DNA from: Sphingomonas sp. Leaf10
GTDB lineage: Bacteria; Pseudomonadota; Alphaproteobacteria; Sphingomonadales; Sphingomonadaceae
Length of the DNA: 59,527 nt
NCBI RefSeq assembly: GCF_001421245.1
Contig: NZ_LMKE01000001.1
Coordinates: forward strand, 473,053-532,579
Direction: 5' to 3'
Shown one piece after another: positions 41,225-51,942 of the stretch; position 1 is the stretch's first letter; each line of letters starts with the position of its first letter. Under the pieces are notes generated by a model. The model was not told the DNA's origin. It worked only from the letters and a program-made list of their open reading frames with translations, and did not search any database. The position numbers and the translations under genes are program-made.

Positions 41225-42196
41225 ATGTCTGTGACCCACCATACCCGCATGCTCGTCCTTGGTTCGGGGCCGGCGGGATTGTCCGCAGCGATTTATGGCG
41301 CGCGGGCTGGTATGGAGCCGATCGTCGTGCAGGGCATCCAGCCCGGCGGGCAGTTGATGACCACGACCGATGTCGAAAATTATCCGGGCTTTCGGGAGGT
41401 GGTGCAGGGTCCGTGGCTGATGGGCGAGATGCAGGCACAGGCCGAACATGTCGGTACCCGGATGATGTGGGACACGATCGTCGACGTCGATTTGACGCGC
41501 CGCCCGTTCCGCCTGACCGGCGACAGTGGCGATGTGTACGAAGGCGAGGTGCTCGTTATCGCGACCGGCGCGCAGGCGCGCTGGTTGGGGCTGGAGAGCG
41601 AGGAACTGCTGAAGGGCAAGGGCGTGTCGGCCTGCGCAACCTGCGACGGGTTTTTCTATCGCGGCAAGAAGGTGGCGGTGATCGGCGGCGGCAACACTGC
41701 GGTCGAAGAAGCGCTGTACCTGACCAACCATAGCGACGATGTGACCATCATCCACCGCCGCGACAGCTTCCGCGCCGAACGCATCCTGCAACAGCGGCTG
41801 TTCGCCAGCGACAAGATCAGCGTGCTGTGGAACAAACAGGTCGAGCGCTTCGTCGGCGGTGGCGATCCACATGGGCTGATCGGTATCGAACTGAAGGATA
41901 CCGTCACCGGCGAGATTTCGATGCTAAATGTCGATGGCGGCTTTGTCGCGATTGGGCACCATCCCGCGACCGAACTGTTCCGTGGCCATTTGGCGCTCGA
42001 CGACGACGGTTATATTGCCGTCGAGACCGGTTCGACGCGGACGAGCGTTCCCGGCGTGTTCGCGTGCGGCGACGTGATGGACAAGGTGTATCGTCAGGCG
42101 GTCACCGCGGCAGGAACCGGCTGCATGGCCGCGCTTGACGCCGAACGCTTTCTGCAAGCTGCCGAATTCGACGATTTGGCCGAAGCTGCCGAGTAA
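41225..42196 (+). CDS. trxB: Thioredoxin-disulfide reductase
   Basis: A 323-residue flavoprotein that reduces thioredoxin with NADPH. ATG 41225 starts MSVTHHTRMLVLGSGPAGLS with the FAD-binding GxGxxG. The redox-active CATC motif is in SACATCDGFF; the NADPH site is VAVIGGGNTAVEEA; and the C-terminal FAD site is GVFACGDVMDK. Core gene immediately to the right of the integrated element. Confidence 0.97.
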   Translation: MSVTHHTRMLVLGSGPAGLSAAIYGARAGMEPIVVQGIQPGGQLMTTTDVENYPGFREVVQGPWLMGEMQAQAEHVGTRMMWDTIVDVDLTRRPFRLTGDSGDVYEGEVLVIATGAQARWLGLESEELLKGKGVSACATCDGFFYRGKKVAVIGGGNTAVEEALYLTNHSDDVTIIHRRDSFRAERILQQRLFASDKISVLWNKQVERFVGGGDPHGLIGIELKDTVTGEISMLNVDGGFVAIGHHPATELFRGHLALDDDGYIAVETGSTRTSVPGVFACGDVMDKVYRQAVTAAGTGCMAALDAERFLQAAEFDDLAEAAE

Positions 42197-42235
42197 CGAC
42201 CCAGGAGGGGGTGGGTGGACACCCCCGCAACGTCG

Positions 42236-43192
42236 TCACACGCCCGCGTCGGTCAACCGGGCGAGTTGGTCGTCCGACAGCTCGACCCGCCACGACCCGA
42301 CCAGTTCCTCCAATTGCTCGACGCTGGTCGCGCTGGCGATCGGGGCAGTCACCCCTTCCTGCGCGGCGAGCCAGGTCAGCGCCAGTTGCGCCAACGTCGC
42401 GCCGGTTTCCGCTGCGACCGCGTCCATCGCCGCCAACATCGCTGCGCCCTTGCCATCGAGCAGCTTTTCCATCCCGGCGCCGCGCACGCTTCGCGACAGA
42501 TCGCCGGACGAACGATATTTGCCGGTCAGGAACCCGGAGGCGAGCCCGTAATAGGGCGCCACGCCGATATTGTGCTCGACGCAGAGGTTTTGCAGCTCGC
42601 CCTCATATTTGCGTCGGCTGACCAGATTATATTCGGGTTGCAGCACGTGAAAGCGCGGCAATCCTTCGGCGATGGCGAGGTCGAGCGCCGATTTCAGCCG
42701 CATCGCGCGGAAATTGGAAGCGCCGAGCACCCGCACCTTGCCGGCATCGATCAACCGTCCAAAGGCGGCCAGATACTCGGCCTGCGGGACGTCCTCGTCA
42801 TCCTGATGCGCGTAATAGAGGTCGATCCGATCGGTACCGAGACGTGCCAGAGAGGCTTCCGCCGCCGCCGCAATCCGGGCGGGTGCCAGCTTCTCACCGC
42901 CTTCGCCGGGCAGCATGCCGACCTTGGTCGCGATCAGCACGCGGTCGCGCTTGCCGGACTGCCGCAACCACTCGCCGATGATCGTTTCGGACTCGCCGCC
43001 ACTATGGCCATCGACCCATGCCGAATAGACATCGGCGGTGTCGATCATCGTGCCGCCCATGTCCACGAACGCGTCGAGGATGCGAAAGCTTTGGGCTTTG
43101 TCGATCGTCCAGCCGAAGACGTTACCGCCGAGGATGAGGGGCGGGGTAGCCAGTTCGGTCGCGCCCAGCGTACGCGTGGGAAGATCGGTCAT
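42236..43192 (-). CDS. Aldo/keto reductase
   Basis: A 318-residue NADPH-dependent oxidoreductase. TIDKAQSFRILDAFVDMGG and MIDTADVYSAWVDG hold the catalytic Asp and Tyr; LIATKVG the Lys; and YYAHQDDE the His. The C-terminal cofactor site (PIASATSVEQLEELVGS) is present. Substrate unknown. It is coupled (TGATG) to the small lipoprotein gene upstream. Confidence 0.93.
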   Translation of the reverse strand: MTDLPTRTLGATELATPPLILGGNVFGWTIDKAQSFRILDAFVDMGGTMIDTADVYSAWVDGHSGGESETIIGEWLRQSGKRDRVLIATKVGMLPGEGGEKLAPARIAAAAEASLARLGTDRIDLYYAHQDDEDVPQAEYLAAFGRLIDAGKVRVLGASNFRAMRLKSALDLAIAEGLPRFHVLQPEYNLVSRRKYEGELQNLCVEHNIGVAPYYGLASGFLTGKYRSSGDLSRSVRGAGMEKLLDGKGAAMLAAMDAVAAETGATLAQLALTWLAAQEGVTAPIASATSVEQLEELVGSWRVELSDDQLARLTDAGV

Positions 43193-43371
43193 CAGGGTTC
43201 TTTCTGTTGGGACGGCAGCGCGTTGCCATCGACGCTATCCGCGTCAAGCATCGTCGCGGCATCGTTCAGCGCGGCCACTTCGCTCTGCGTGACGTCGCCC
43301 GGGGCGGATGCTTCGTCGGTCGCGCTACAGGCCGCGAGGAGCAGGGGGGCGAGGGTAAGGAATTGGCGCAT
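43192..43371 (-). CDS. Small lipoprotein
   Basis: A 59-residue lipoprotein. MRQFLTLAPLLLAAC is a clean lipoprotein signal (LAAC), followed by an acidic 40-residue tail. Stop and the next start share a base (TGATG). Function unknown. Confidence 0.6.
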   Translation of the reverse strand: MRQFLTLAPLLLAACSATDEASAPGDVTQSEVAALNDAATMLDADSVDGNALPSQQKEP

Positions 43372-43444
43372 CTGTCGTCTCCCAACGAAAAAGGCCGCCC
43401 CCCGTTGCATCGGAGAGCGGCCCGTCGCGTATAACCGGTTCGGG

Positions 43445-43786
43445 TCAGCGCTGCATGTCGCGACCAGCCTTTTCCAGTTCCTCGCCTGCTTCGCGCTGGG
43501 CGTTGTCGGCGGCGGCATCGGCCTTGGCCGCTCCGCGATCGATGGCCGCGCCGGCGCGATCGGTGGCGTTCTCGATCTTGTCACCGGCACGATCGGTGGC
43601 ATTCTCGGCGGCGCCCAGTGCGCGTTCGCCGGCGGCCTGTACGTCGTCGACCGCCTCGCCCATGGTGGCGTTCACGTCGGCGGCGACGGCATCGGCGGCC
43701 TCACCGGTTTCGTTCTGCGCCTTCTGGCTGCAGGCACCGATCGAGAAGGCTGCAGCGGCGAGCGGCAGCAGGAGAAGCTTCTTCAT
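43445..43786 (-). CDS. Alanine-rich lipoprotein
   Basis: A 113-residue lipoprotein: MKKLLLLPLAAAAFSIGAC ends in a lipobox. The mature part is a long amphipathic helix with near-repeats of about 11 residues (ENATDRAGDKI, ENATDRAGAAI), like small LEA-like or apolipoprotein-like envelope proteins. I chose the ATG at 43786 on the signal peptide. Function unknown. Confidence 0.75.
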   Translation of the reverse strand: MKKLLLLPLAAAAFSIGACSQKAQNETGEAADAVAADVNATMGEAVDDVQAAGERALGAAENATDRAGDKIENATDRAGAAIDRGAAKADAAADNAQREAGEELEKAGRDMQR

Positions 43787-43887
43787 GGCGGTTTCCCTTC
43801 CGTTATGATCCGCCGCCCAACGCGCCAACCTCGCGACAGTTTCCTTTGCACAATGATGGTGCGGCACAGCACGTGATCGATTGACCT

Positions 43888-43909
43888 CATATAAAGATAT
43901 CTTTATATG
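43888..43909. promoter_or_regulatory. 22-bp perfect palindrome upstream of the met operon
   Basis: A fully symmetric AT-rich site centred on GATATC (half-site CATATAAAGAT), ending seven bases before the regulator's ATG. Size and position fit an autoregulatory operator for an ArsR-family protein. The SahR family, known to control methionine genes in Proteobacteria, binds AT-rich palindromes with a GATATC-like core. Confidence 0.75.
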
Positions 43910-43916
43910 ACGACCC

Positions 43917-44870
43917 ATGGTTCCGGCTCTCGATATTTTGCGCGCGGCAAGCGACGCTACCCGGTTGCGGGTGCTGATGCTGTTGCGGGCGATGGAATTG
44001 TCGGTCGGCGAACTTGCGCAGGTATTGGATCAGAGCCAGCCACGCGTCAGTCGACACGTCAAGATCCTGTGCGATGCCGGACTTGCCGTCCGGCGGAAGG
44101 AAGGTAGCTGGGTCTTCGTCGCGCTTGGGGTGCCCACGCTGGTCGATCCGCTACTGGCGGCGCTCGATGCGTGGCTCCCGGCGGACGATACGGCGACCGT
44201 TGCCGACCGCGAGCAGCTGGCGGCGGTACGCGCGGATCGGACGGCGGCGGCGGCGGCGTGGTTCGAAGCGCATGCCGGCGAATGGGATGCGATCCGATCG
44301 CTGCATGTCGCCGAGGAACAGGTCGAGGCGGCGATGGTCGCGGCGCTGGGTACCGAGCCGATCGGGCTGCTGGTCGATATCGGTACCGGTACCGGGCGGA
44401 TGCTGGAACTGTTCGGGCCGCACGCGACACAGGCGATCGGCATCGACCGGTCGTCGGAAATGCTGCGTCTGGCGCGAGCGAAGCTGACCGAACGGGGACT
44501 GGACCACGCCGAATTGCGGCAGGCGGATATTTACGCGCTGCCGCTGAATGCAGCGGTCGCCGATGCGGCGGTGCTGCATCACGTGCTGCATTTCGTCCAG
44601 CATCCCGGCGCCGCGATCGAGGAGGCGGCGCGCGTGCTCCAGCCCGGCGGGCGGTTGCTGATCTGCGACTTCGCGCCGCACGCGCGGGAGGAATTGCGGC
44701 AGCGCGACGCCCATGCCCGGCTCGGTTTTTCGGACGAACAGATGCTCGGATGGTTCGCCGATGCGGGATTGGCGCCGGTATCGACCCAGACGCTGGGCGG
44801 CGGCGAACTGACGGTTAAACTCTGGATGGCACGGCGGACGTTCGACGTGCGAGAGGTGAAGGCGGCATGA
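43917..44870 (+). CDS. ArsR-family regulator fused to a SAM-methyltransferase-like domain
   Basis: A 317-residue protein. Residues 1-75 are an ArsR winged helix (LDILRAASDATRLRVLMLLR, ELAQVLDQSQPRVSRHVKIL) without metal-binding cysteines. Residues about 140-310 are a class I methyltransferase fold (LLVDIGTGTGRMLELFG, ADAAVLHHVLHFVQHP, LQPGGRLLICDFAPH). The stop overlaps metF (ATGA). This is the architecture I associate with SahR-type regulators, which sense S-adenosylhomocysteine and repress methionine-cycle genes. Here it most likely represses itself, metF and both metH genes. Confidence 0.85.
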   Translation: MVPALDILRAASDATRLRVLMLLRAMELSVGELAQVLDQSQPRVSRHVKILCDAGLAVRRKEGSWVFVALGVPTLVDPLLAALDAWLPADDTATVADREQLAAVRADRTAAAAAWFEAHAGEWDAIRSLHVAEEQVEAAMVAALGTEPIGLLVDIGTGTGRMLELFGPHATQAIGIDRSSEMLRLARAKLTERGLDHAELRQADIYALPLNAAVADAAVLHHVLHFVQHPGAAIEEAARVLQPGGRLLICDFAPHAREELRQRDAHARLGFSDEQMLGWFADAGLAPVSTQTLGGGELTVKLWMARRTFDVREVKAA

Positions 44871-45808
44871 TTCCTACCATTTCCGACCTCGAAGAAGCAC
44901 GGCGCGCGCTTGATGCGCCGTTGTTCGCCGATCTGGCGGGCGACTGCGCGGTCAGTTTCGAATTCTTTCCACCCAAGACCGACAAGATGGAAGCGGCGCT
45001 CTGGGAAACGGTGCGCGCGCTCGAACCGCTGGCGCCGAAGTTCGTGTCGGTGACCTATGGCGCGGGCGGATCGACACGCGAGCGGACCCATGCCACGGTC
45101 GCGCGGATAGCCCGTGAAACGTCGATGCCGGCCGCCGCGCATCTGACCTGCGTCGAGGCGAGCAAAGCTGAGATCGATCAGGTCGCGGAGGAATATTGGC
45201 AGGCGGGGGTTCGTCACATCGTCGCGCTGCGCGGCGATCCGCCGACCATGGGGCAGAAGTTCGTCGCGCATCCGGACGGGTATGAGAATGCCGCCGCCTT
45301 GGTTGCCGGGTTGCAGAAGCTGCACCCGTTCGAGATTTCGGTCGCCGCCTATCCCGAATGCCATCCGGACTCGGAACATCAAACAGCCGATCTCGACAAT
45401 CTGAAGCGCAAGATCGACGCCGGGGCAACGCGGGCGATCACGCAGTTCTTCTTCACGCCTGAAGCATTTTTCCGGTTCCGCGATGCCGCCGCCGGGGCGG
45501 GGATCAACGCCGACATCGTACCGGGCATCCTGCCGGTGTCGAACGTTGGGCAAGTGCGCAAGTTCGCTGGGCTTTGCGGCGCGTCGATCCCGCCGTGGAT
45601 GGACCGGCTGTTCGAAGGGCTGGACGACCATCCCGGCGCACGTCAATTGGTCGCGGCGACGGTCGCCGCCGAAATGTGTCGCAAGCTCTACGCCGGCGGC
45701 GTGCGCGATTTCCATTTCTATACGCTTAACCGCGCCGAACTGTCCTACGCCATCTGTCATCTGCTGGGGATGCGGCCGAAGGCGACGCTGGTCGCGGCAG
45801 CGGCCTGA
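44867..45808 (+). CDS. metF: Methylenetetrahydrofolate reductase
   Basis: A 313-residue FAD enzyme that makes 5-methyl-THF for methionine synthase. It has CAVSFEFFPPKTDKME, FVSVTYGAGGSTRERT, HLTCVEASKAEI, IVALRGDPP and TRAITQFFFTPEAFFRF in the expected order. ATGA overlap with the regulator and an 18-bp gap to metH part 1 indicate one operon. Confidence 0.96.
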   Translation: MIPTISDLEEARRALDAPLFADLAGDCAVSFEFFPPKTDKMEAALWETVRALEPLAPKFVSVTYGAGGSTRERTHATVARIARETSMPAAAHLTCVEASKAEIDQVAEEYWQAGVRHIVALRGDPPTMGQKFVAHPDGYENAAALVAGLQKLHPFEISVAAYPECHPDSEHQTADLDNLKRKIDAGATRAITQFFFTPEAFFRFRDAAAGAGINADIVPGILPVSNVGQVRKFAGLCGASIPPWMDRLFEGLDDHPGARQLVAATVAAEMCRKLYAGGVRDFHFYTLNRAELSYAICHLLGMRPKATLVAAAA

Positions 45809-45825
45809 TCCGAACGTTCGAAGGA

Positions 45826-46881
45826 ATGCCCATGACCTCCGCTCGCGAACGTCTGAACGCCGAGGCCGCCAAGCGCGTCCTGATCACCGATGGCGCGTTC
45901 GGCACCGAAATCCAGAACTGGAAACTGTCCGAGGCCGATTATGCCGGTACGCTGACGCTTGGCCACGATCAGAAGGGCAATAACGACATCCTGGCGATCA
46001 CCAAGCCGGAGGTGCCGGAGACGATCACCCGCGCCTATCTCGACGCGGGGTCGGATATCGTCTCGACGAACACATTCAGCGCGAACCTCATCAGCCAGGC
46101 GGATTATGGTGCGGAATCGCTGGTTGCCGATATCAACATCCAGAGCGCGCAGATCGCACGGGCGCTGGCGGACGATTATACGGCGCGCGACGGGCGGCCG
46201 CGTTTCGTGGCGGGGGCGATCGGACCGACCAACAAGACGCTGTCGCTGTCGCCGGACGTGAACGATCCGGGCTATCGCGAAATCGATTTCGACTATCTGA
46301 AGAATGTCTATCGCGAACAGATCGACGCATTGGTCCAGGGCGGGATCGATTTCGTCCTGATCGAGACGGTGTTCGACACGCTGAACGCCAAGGCGGGGGT
46401 AATGGCGGCGATCGAGGCGGGACAGGCGCTCGGCCGCGATTTGCCAATCATGCTGTCGATGACGCTCACCGACCTGTCGGGGCGCAACCTGTCGGGCCAT
46501 ACCGTCGAGGCGTTCTGGCACGCGATCCGCCATGCCAGGCCGGTGACGATCGGGCTGAACTGTTCGTTCGGCGCGGAACAGCTCCGCCCGCATGTGAAGA
46601 CGCTGTCGGAAATCTGCGACACGCTGATCATGGTCTATCCCAATGCAGGGCTGCCCAACGAACTGGGCGCCTATGACGAGGCGCCGGCGACGACCGCCGC
46701 GCTGGTCGGCGACTGGGCCGATCATGGGCAGGTCAACGTTCTCGGCGGCTGCTGCGGATCGACCCCCGCGCATATCAAGGCGATGGCCGAGCGGGTGGAG
46801 GGCGTCGCGCCGCGCAAGGTGCCGAACGTGCTGGTGCAGACGCGCCTTGCCGGACTGGAACCGTTTACGATGGCGGCCTGA
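45826..46881 (+). CDS. metH: Methionine synthase, homocysteine-binding part
   Basis: A 351-residue protein equal to the first module of MetH. ITDGAFGTEIQNW opens the homocysteine-methyltransferase barrel; the zinc cysteines are in IGLNCSFG and VLGGCCGSTPAHI. Classical MetH is one chain of about 1230 residues; here the gene is split, and the remaining modules are encoded at 47273-49972. ATG 45832 is an alternative start. Confidence 0.95.
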   Translation: MPMTSARERLNAEAAKRVLITDGAFGTEIQNWKLSEADYAGTLTLGHDQKGNNDILAITKPEVPETITRAYLDAGSDIVSTNTFSANLISQADYGAESLVADINIQSAQIARALADDYTARDGRPRFVAGAIGPTNKTLSLSPDVNDPGYREIDFDYLKNVYREQIDALVQGGIDFVLIETVFDTLNAKAGVMAAIEAGQALGRDLPIMLSMTLTDLSGRNLSGHTVEAFWHAIRHARPVTIGLNCSFGAEQLRPHVKTLSEICDTLIMVYPNAGLPNELGAYDEAPATTAALVGDWADHGQVNVLGGCCGSTPAHIKAMAERVEGVAPRKVPNVLVQTRLAGLEPFTMAA

Positions 46882-46883
46882 CT

Positions 46884-47272
46884 ATGGACCATATGCTATT
46901 GAAGATCATCGGCGCTATCGCGACCGCGCTGCTCGCATTAATGTTCAGCCGGGTCGCTACGATCGCCTCCACGCGGCGCACAAGCTATTCCATCGTCGCC
47001 GCGAAGCTTGTCGAACTGTGGAGAGCGGGAACGCCGAAGAAGCACGATATCTTCGTCGAACTCACCAAGCTAGTCATGGACGGTAACGTTGACCTGTATC
47101 CGGCGATCAATGGTTTCGTCGATTCGATCAATAATGCTCAAACAGACGCGGAAGATAGGTTCCTGATATTGCTGGAAAGGATGCGGTCCACGTCCTTTCT
47201 GGCCAGAGTGCGCGAATCCTTTGTTAGCAGCGGCCCGTCTCAGGCTGACCTCCTTCGAAAATTGTTGGTGAA

Positions 47273-47276
<4 letters not shown>
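46884..47276 (+). CDS. Small membrane-anchored protein between the metH halves
   Basis: A 130-residue protein with an N-terminal membrane helix ([17 protein letters not shown]) and a soluble helical domain ([22 protein letters not shown] onward). No family recognised. Its stop overlaps the second metH start (ATGA), so it is translated as part of the operon. Codon use looks less GC-biased than in metH, which hints at a recent insertion. Confidence 0.6.
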
Positions 47277-49958
<2,682 letters not shown>

Positions 49959-49972
<14 letters not shown>

Positions 49973-50750
49973 GCGCGGCCAGTATCTGCGTCCGCAGCCA
50001 GTCGCGATCGGCGGGGCGGGCGAAGCTGTGGCTGGCGGAATCGTGCTGGTGCAGGGGGATATGGGCGCGGAGCGGCGAAAGGTGACGAAGGTGCCACGCA
50101 GCGAGAAATGCGCGGGCGGTGTGGTCACCGGTTGCCAACAGGATTTCGGTCGGGACGTCGGAGCCTAATCCTTCGGCGACGCGATTGGTCAGGCCAGTCG
50201 AGGTTCGGCTGGCGGTGGCGATGGTGGCCAATCCGCGCGTCAGGCGGCGGAAGTTGACACGGCCGGTCAGCAGGCGCCGCCACGCGGAGGGTGAAACGAG
50301 CCGCTGGGCATAGGTTGCGCGGATGGCAGCGGGGGGCGGCAGGTCGTTGGTCGGCTCCACGACCCATGGGTTTGCGAGGAGCAGACGGTCGATGCCGGCC
50401 GGTCCGTGGAACAGCGCGAGCGTGGTCGCCGCGTCGCAATTGCCGAAGCCGACGATCCGCTTTGCACCGGTGGCCGCACGCAGCCATGCGGTGGCGCACA
50501 TCAGGTCGGGTGCGGCCGACAGAAATCCGCCGTTGGTCCCGGTCGAATCGCCGATACCGCGCCGGTCGTAGCGCAGCACCGGATAACCCGCCGCCGCCAC
50601 CGCCGCCGCCAGCAACGCCATGCCACGATGCGCCCCGATGCGCAGTTCGTTGCCGCCCGAGACGATCAGCAGCGCAGTGTCACCTTCGGCGGGATCGAGC
50701 GTCGCGGCGATGGTTTCGCCGGCGCAGGGGATCGTCACCGGCCGGCGCAT
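49959..50750 (-). CDS. Exosortase A system-associated hydrolase 1
   Basis: A 263-residue alpha/beta-hydrolase-fold protein. [20 protein letters not shown] and [17 protein letters not shown] are typical of the hydrolase-1 subfamily found beside XrtA clusters; [21 protein letters not shown] (Cys where many hydrolases have Ser) and the late [11 protein letters not shown] follow. Its ATG at 50750 lies inside the previous gene (16-bp overlap). Likely acts in exopolysaccharide or PEP-CTERM pathway metabolism; reaction unknown. Confidence 0.85.
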
Positions 50751-51391
50751 GCGCGGCTCCAGGCGGCGAGGTCGTCGGCAAGGACATTGGCGAGATCGGG
50801 GTCGTCGCCGGGTTCGCTGCGCCGCCATAGCGGGGCGGAGTCGATGCGGAGGTCTGCCATGCCGGGATCTGTGCCGAGGCGGACGGTACGCAGCGGCTGG
50901 GCGGTTACGGGTGTCGCGGTCTCCAGTTCGGCGAGCAGCGAAGTGGACAGGCGGTTGCCGCCGACTTCGGCGATGTCCCCGTCGCGATCGAGGCCGATAC
51001 GGGCGAGTTCGCGGAGCAGCCGCTCGCCCGATTGCGGGGCGAGGTGCCAGCGGCCGGCGACATCGGCGTCGTGATCGAACAGCGCGGCGGCACGGATGGC
51101 GGCGGTGATGACCGGACGGTCGGTCGCGGCGACGAGGGCGGAGACGGCGCTACGCCAGTCGGCGAGCGTGGCGGCTGCGGTCGGAAGCAGGCTGTCGCCT
51201 TGTCCGGGCAGGTCGGGCAGCATCGCGCCGACGTCGCGGGCGGCGAGTGCACGGAGCAGGCCGACCGCGAAGGTGCGGGTGCGGTTCGCCTCCTCGAACG
51301 GGGGGAGCAGCAGCAGGACGACCGGGCCGGTGGCAGGACCGAAGCGCCAGAGCGCCTCTTTGCCGCCGGGCCAGTCGTAGCGGTCGATCAA
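50735..51391 (-). CDS. Exosortase A system-associated hydrolase 2
   Basis: A 218-residue protein of the companion hydrolase family. LLLLPPFEEANRTRTFAVGLLRALAARDVGAMLPDLPGQGDS is the characteristic region (residues about 26-67). It starts at TTG 51391, overlapping the ACP stop (TTGA). Always found with hydrolase 1 in these clusters; specific role unknown. Confidence 0.85.
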   Translation of the reverse strand: MIDRYDWPGGKEALWRFGPATGPVVLLLLPPFEEANRTRTFAVGLLRALAARDVGAMLPDLPGQGDSLLPTAAATLADWRSAVSALVAATDRPVITAAIRAAALFDHDADVAGRWHLAPQSGERLLRELARIGLDRDGDIAEVGGNRLSTSLLAELETATPVTAQPLRTVRLGTDPGMADLRIDSAPLWRRSEPGDDPDLANVLADDLAAWSRACAGR

Positions 51392-51660
51392 GCGGGCGCC
51401 TTGGCGCTCGCGAAGCGGACCAGCGAGCCGAAGGTTTCCATCGTCTCGCCATCGATATCGTCGTCTTCGATGAGGATGCCGAGCCGGTCCTCCATCTCGG
51501 TCAGGACGCCCGCGACCGCCATCGAATCAAGCTCGGGCAAGGCACCGAACAACGGCGTCGCATCGTCGAACGCGGCGGCACGTTCGGCGGACAGGCCCAG
51601 CACGTCGCGCAACACGGCGCGGACGGTTTCCTCGGTCGATGCTGAACCCTGTGCGATCAC
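51388..51660 (-). CDS. Acyl carrier protein of the XrtA cluster
   Basis: A 90-residue carrier protein. GTG 51660 follows GGGGGAAA. TVRAVLRDVLGL and PELDSMAVAGVLTEMEDRLGI contain the serine (in LDSM) that takes phosphopantetheine. It is divergent from the acyl-CoA ligase, which is its likely loading partner, and coupled to hydrolase 2. Confidence 0.88.
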   Translation of the reverse strand: MIAQGSASTEETVRAVLRDVLGLSAERAAAFDDATPLFGALPELDSMAVAGVLTEMEDRLGILIEDDDIDGETMETFGSLVRFASAKAPA

Positions 51661-51942
51661 GTTATTTCCCCCGTCGGCGATAGGGTCGCCGGATCGCGGG
51701 TGTTTAGGGGCTGGGCGGCGGGATGCCAAGGTGGCGGGTTGGGGGGGGGCGATCGGTATCGATAGCGCGTCGTCCTCTCCCCTCCCGGACAAGGGAGGGG
51801 CCGGGGGTGGGGCGGTCTGCGAGGGAGCGTCACGCCAGCCTCAAACCTACCCACCCCCAACCCCTCCCTTGTCAGGGAGGGGAGCAATTTGGTGGAAAGC
51901 CGCGCGGTTCAATACGCATCGTATTTGCGTTAAGGCGCGGAC
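51661..51942. promoter_or_regulatory. Divergent promoter region with inverted repeats
   Basis: The 282 bp between the ACP and acyl-CoA ligase genes should hold both promoters. Much of it is taken by the inverted repeat at 51774-51884. Confidence 0.5.
51774..51884. repeat. Inverted pair of GC-rich palindromic repeats
   Basis: CTCCCCTCC...GGAGGGG followed by a GGGGGTGGGG tail at 51774-51812, and the same unit in reverse at 51851-51884. The same family occurs at 1-14 and 59479-59517. REP-like elements of this type are common in sphingomonad genomes. Confidence 0.7.

Noticed and set aside
42215..43876. 553-codon plus-strand frame opposite the reductase and lipoproteins
   Set aside because: Shadow; it spans several genes and intergenic DNA and lacks recognisable domains.
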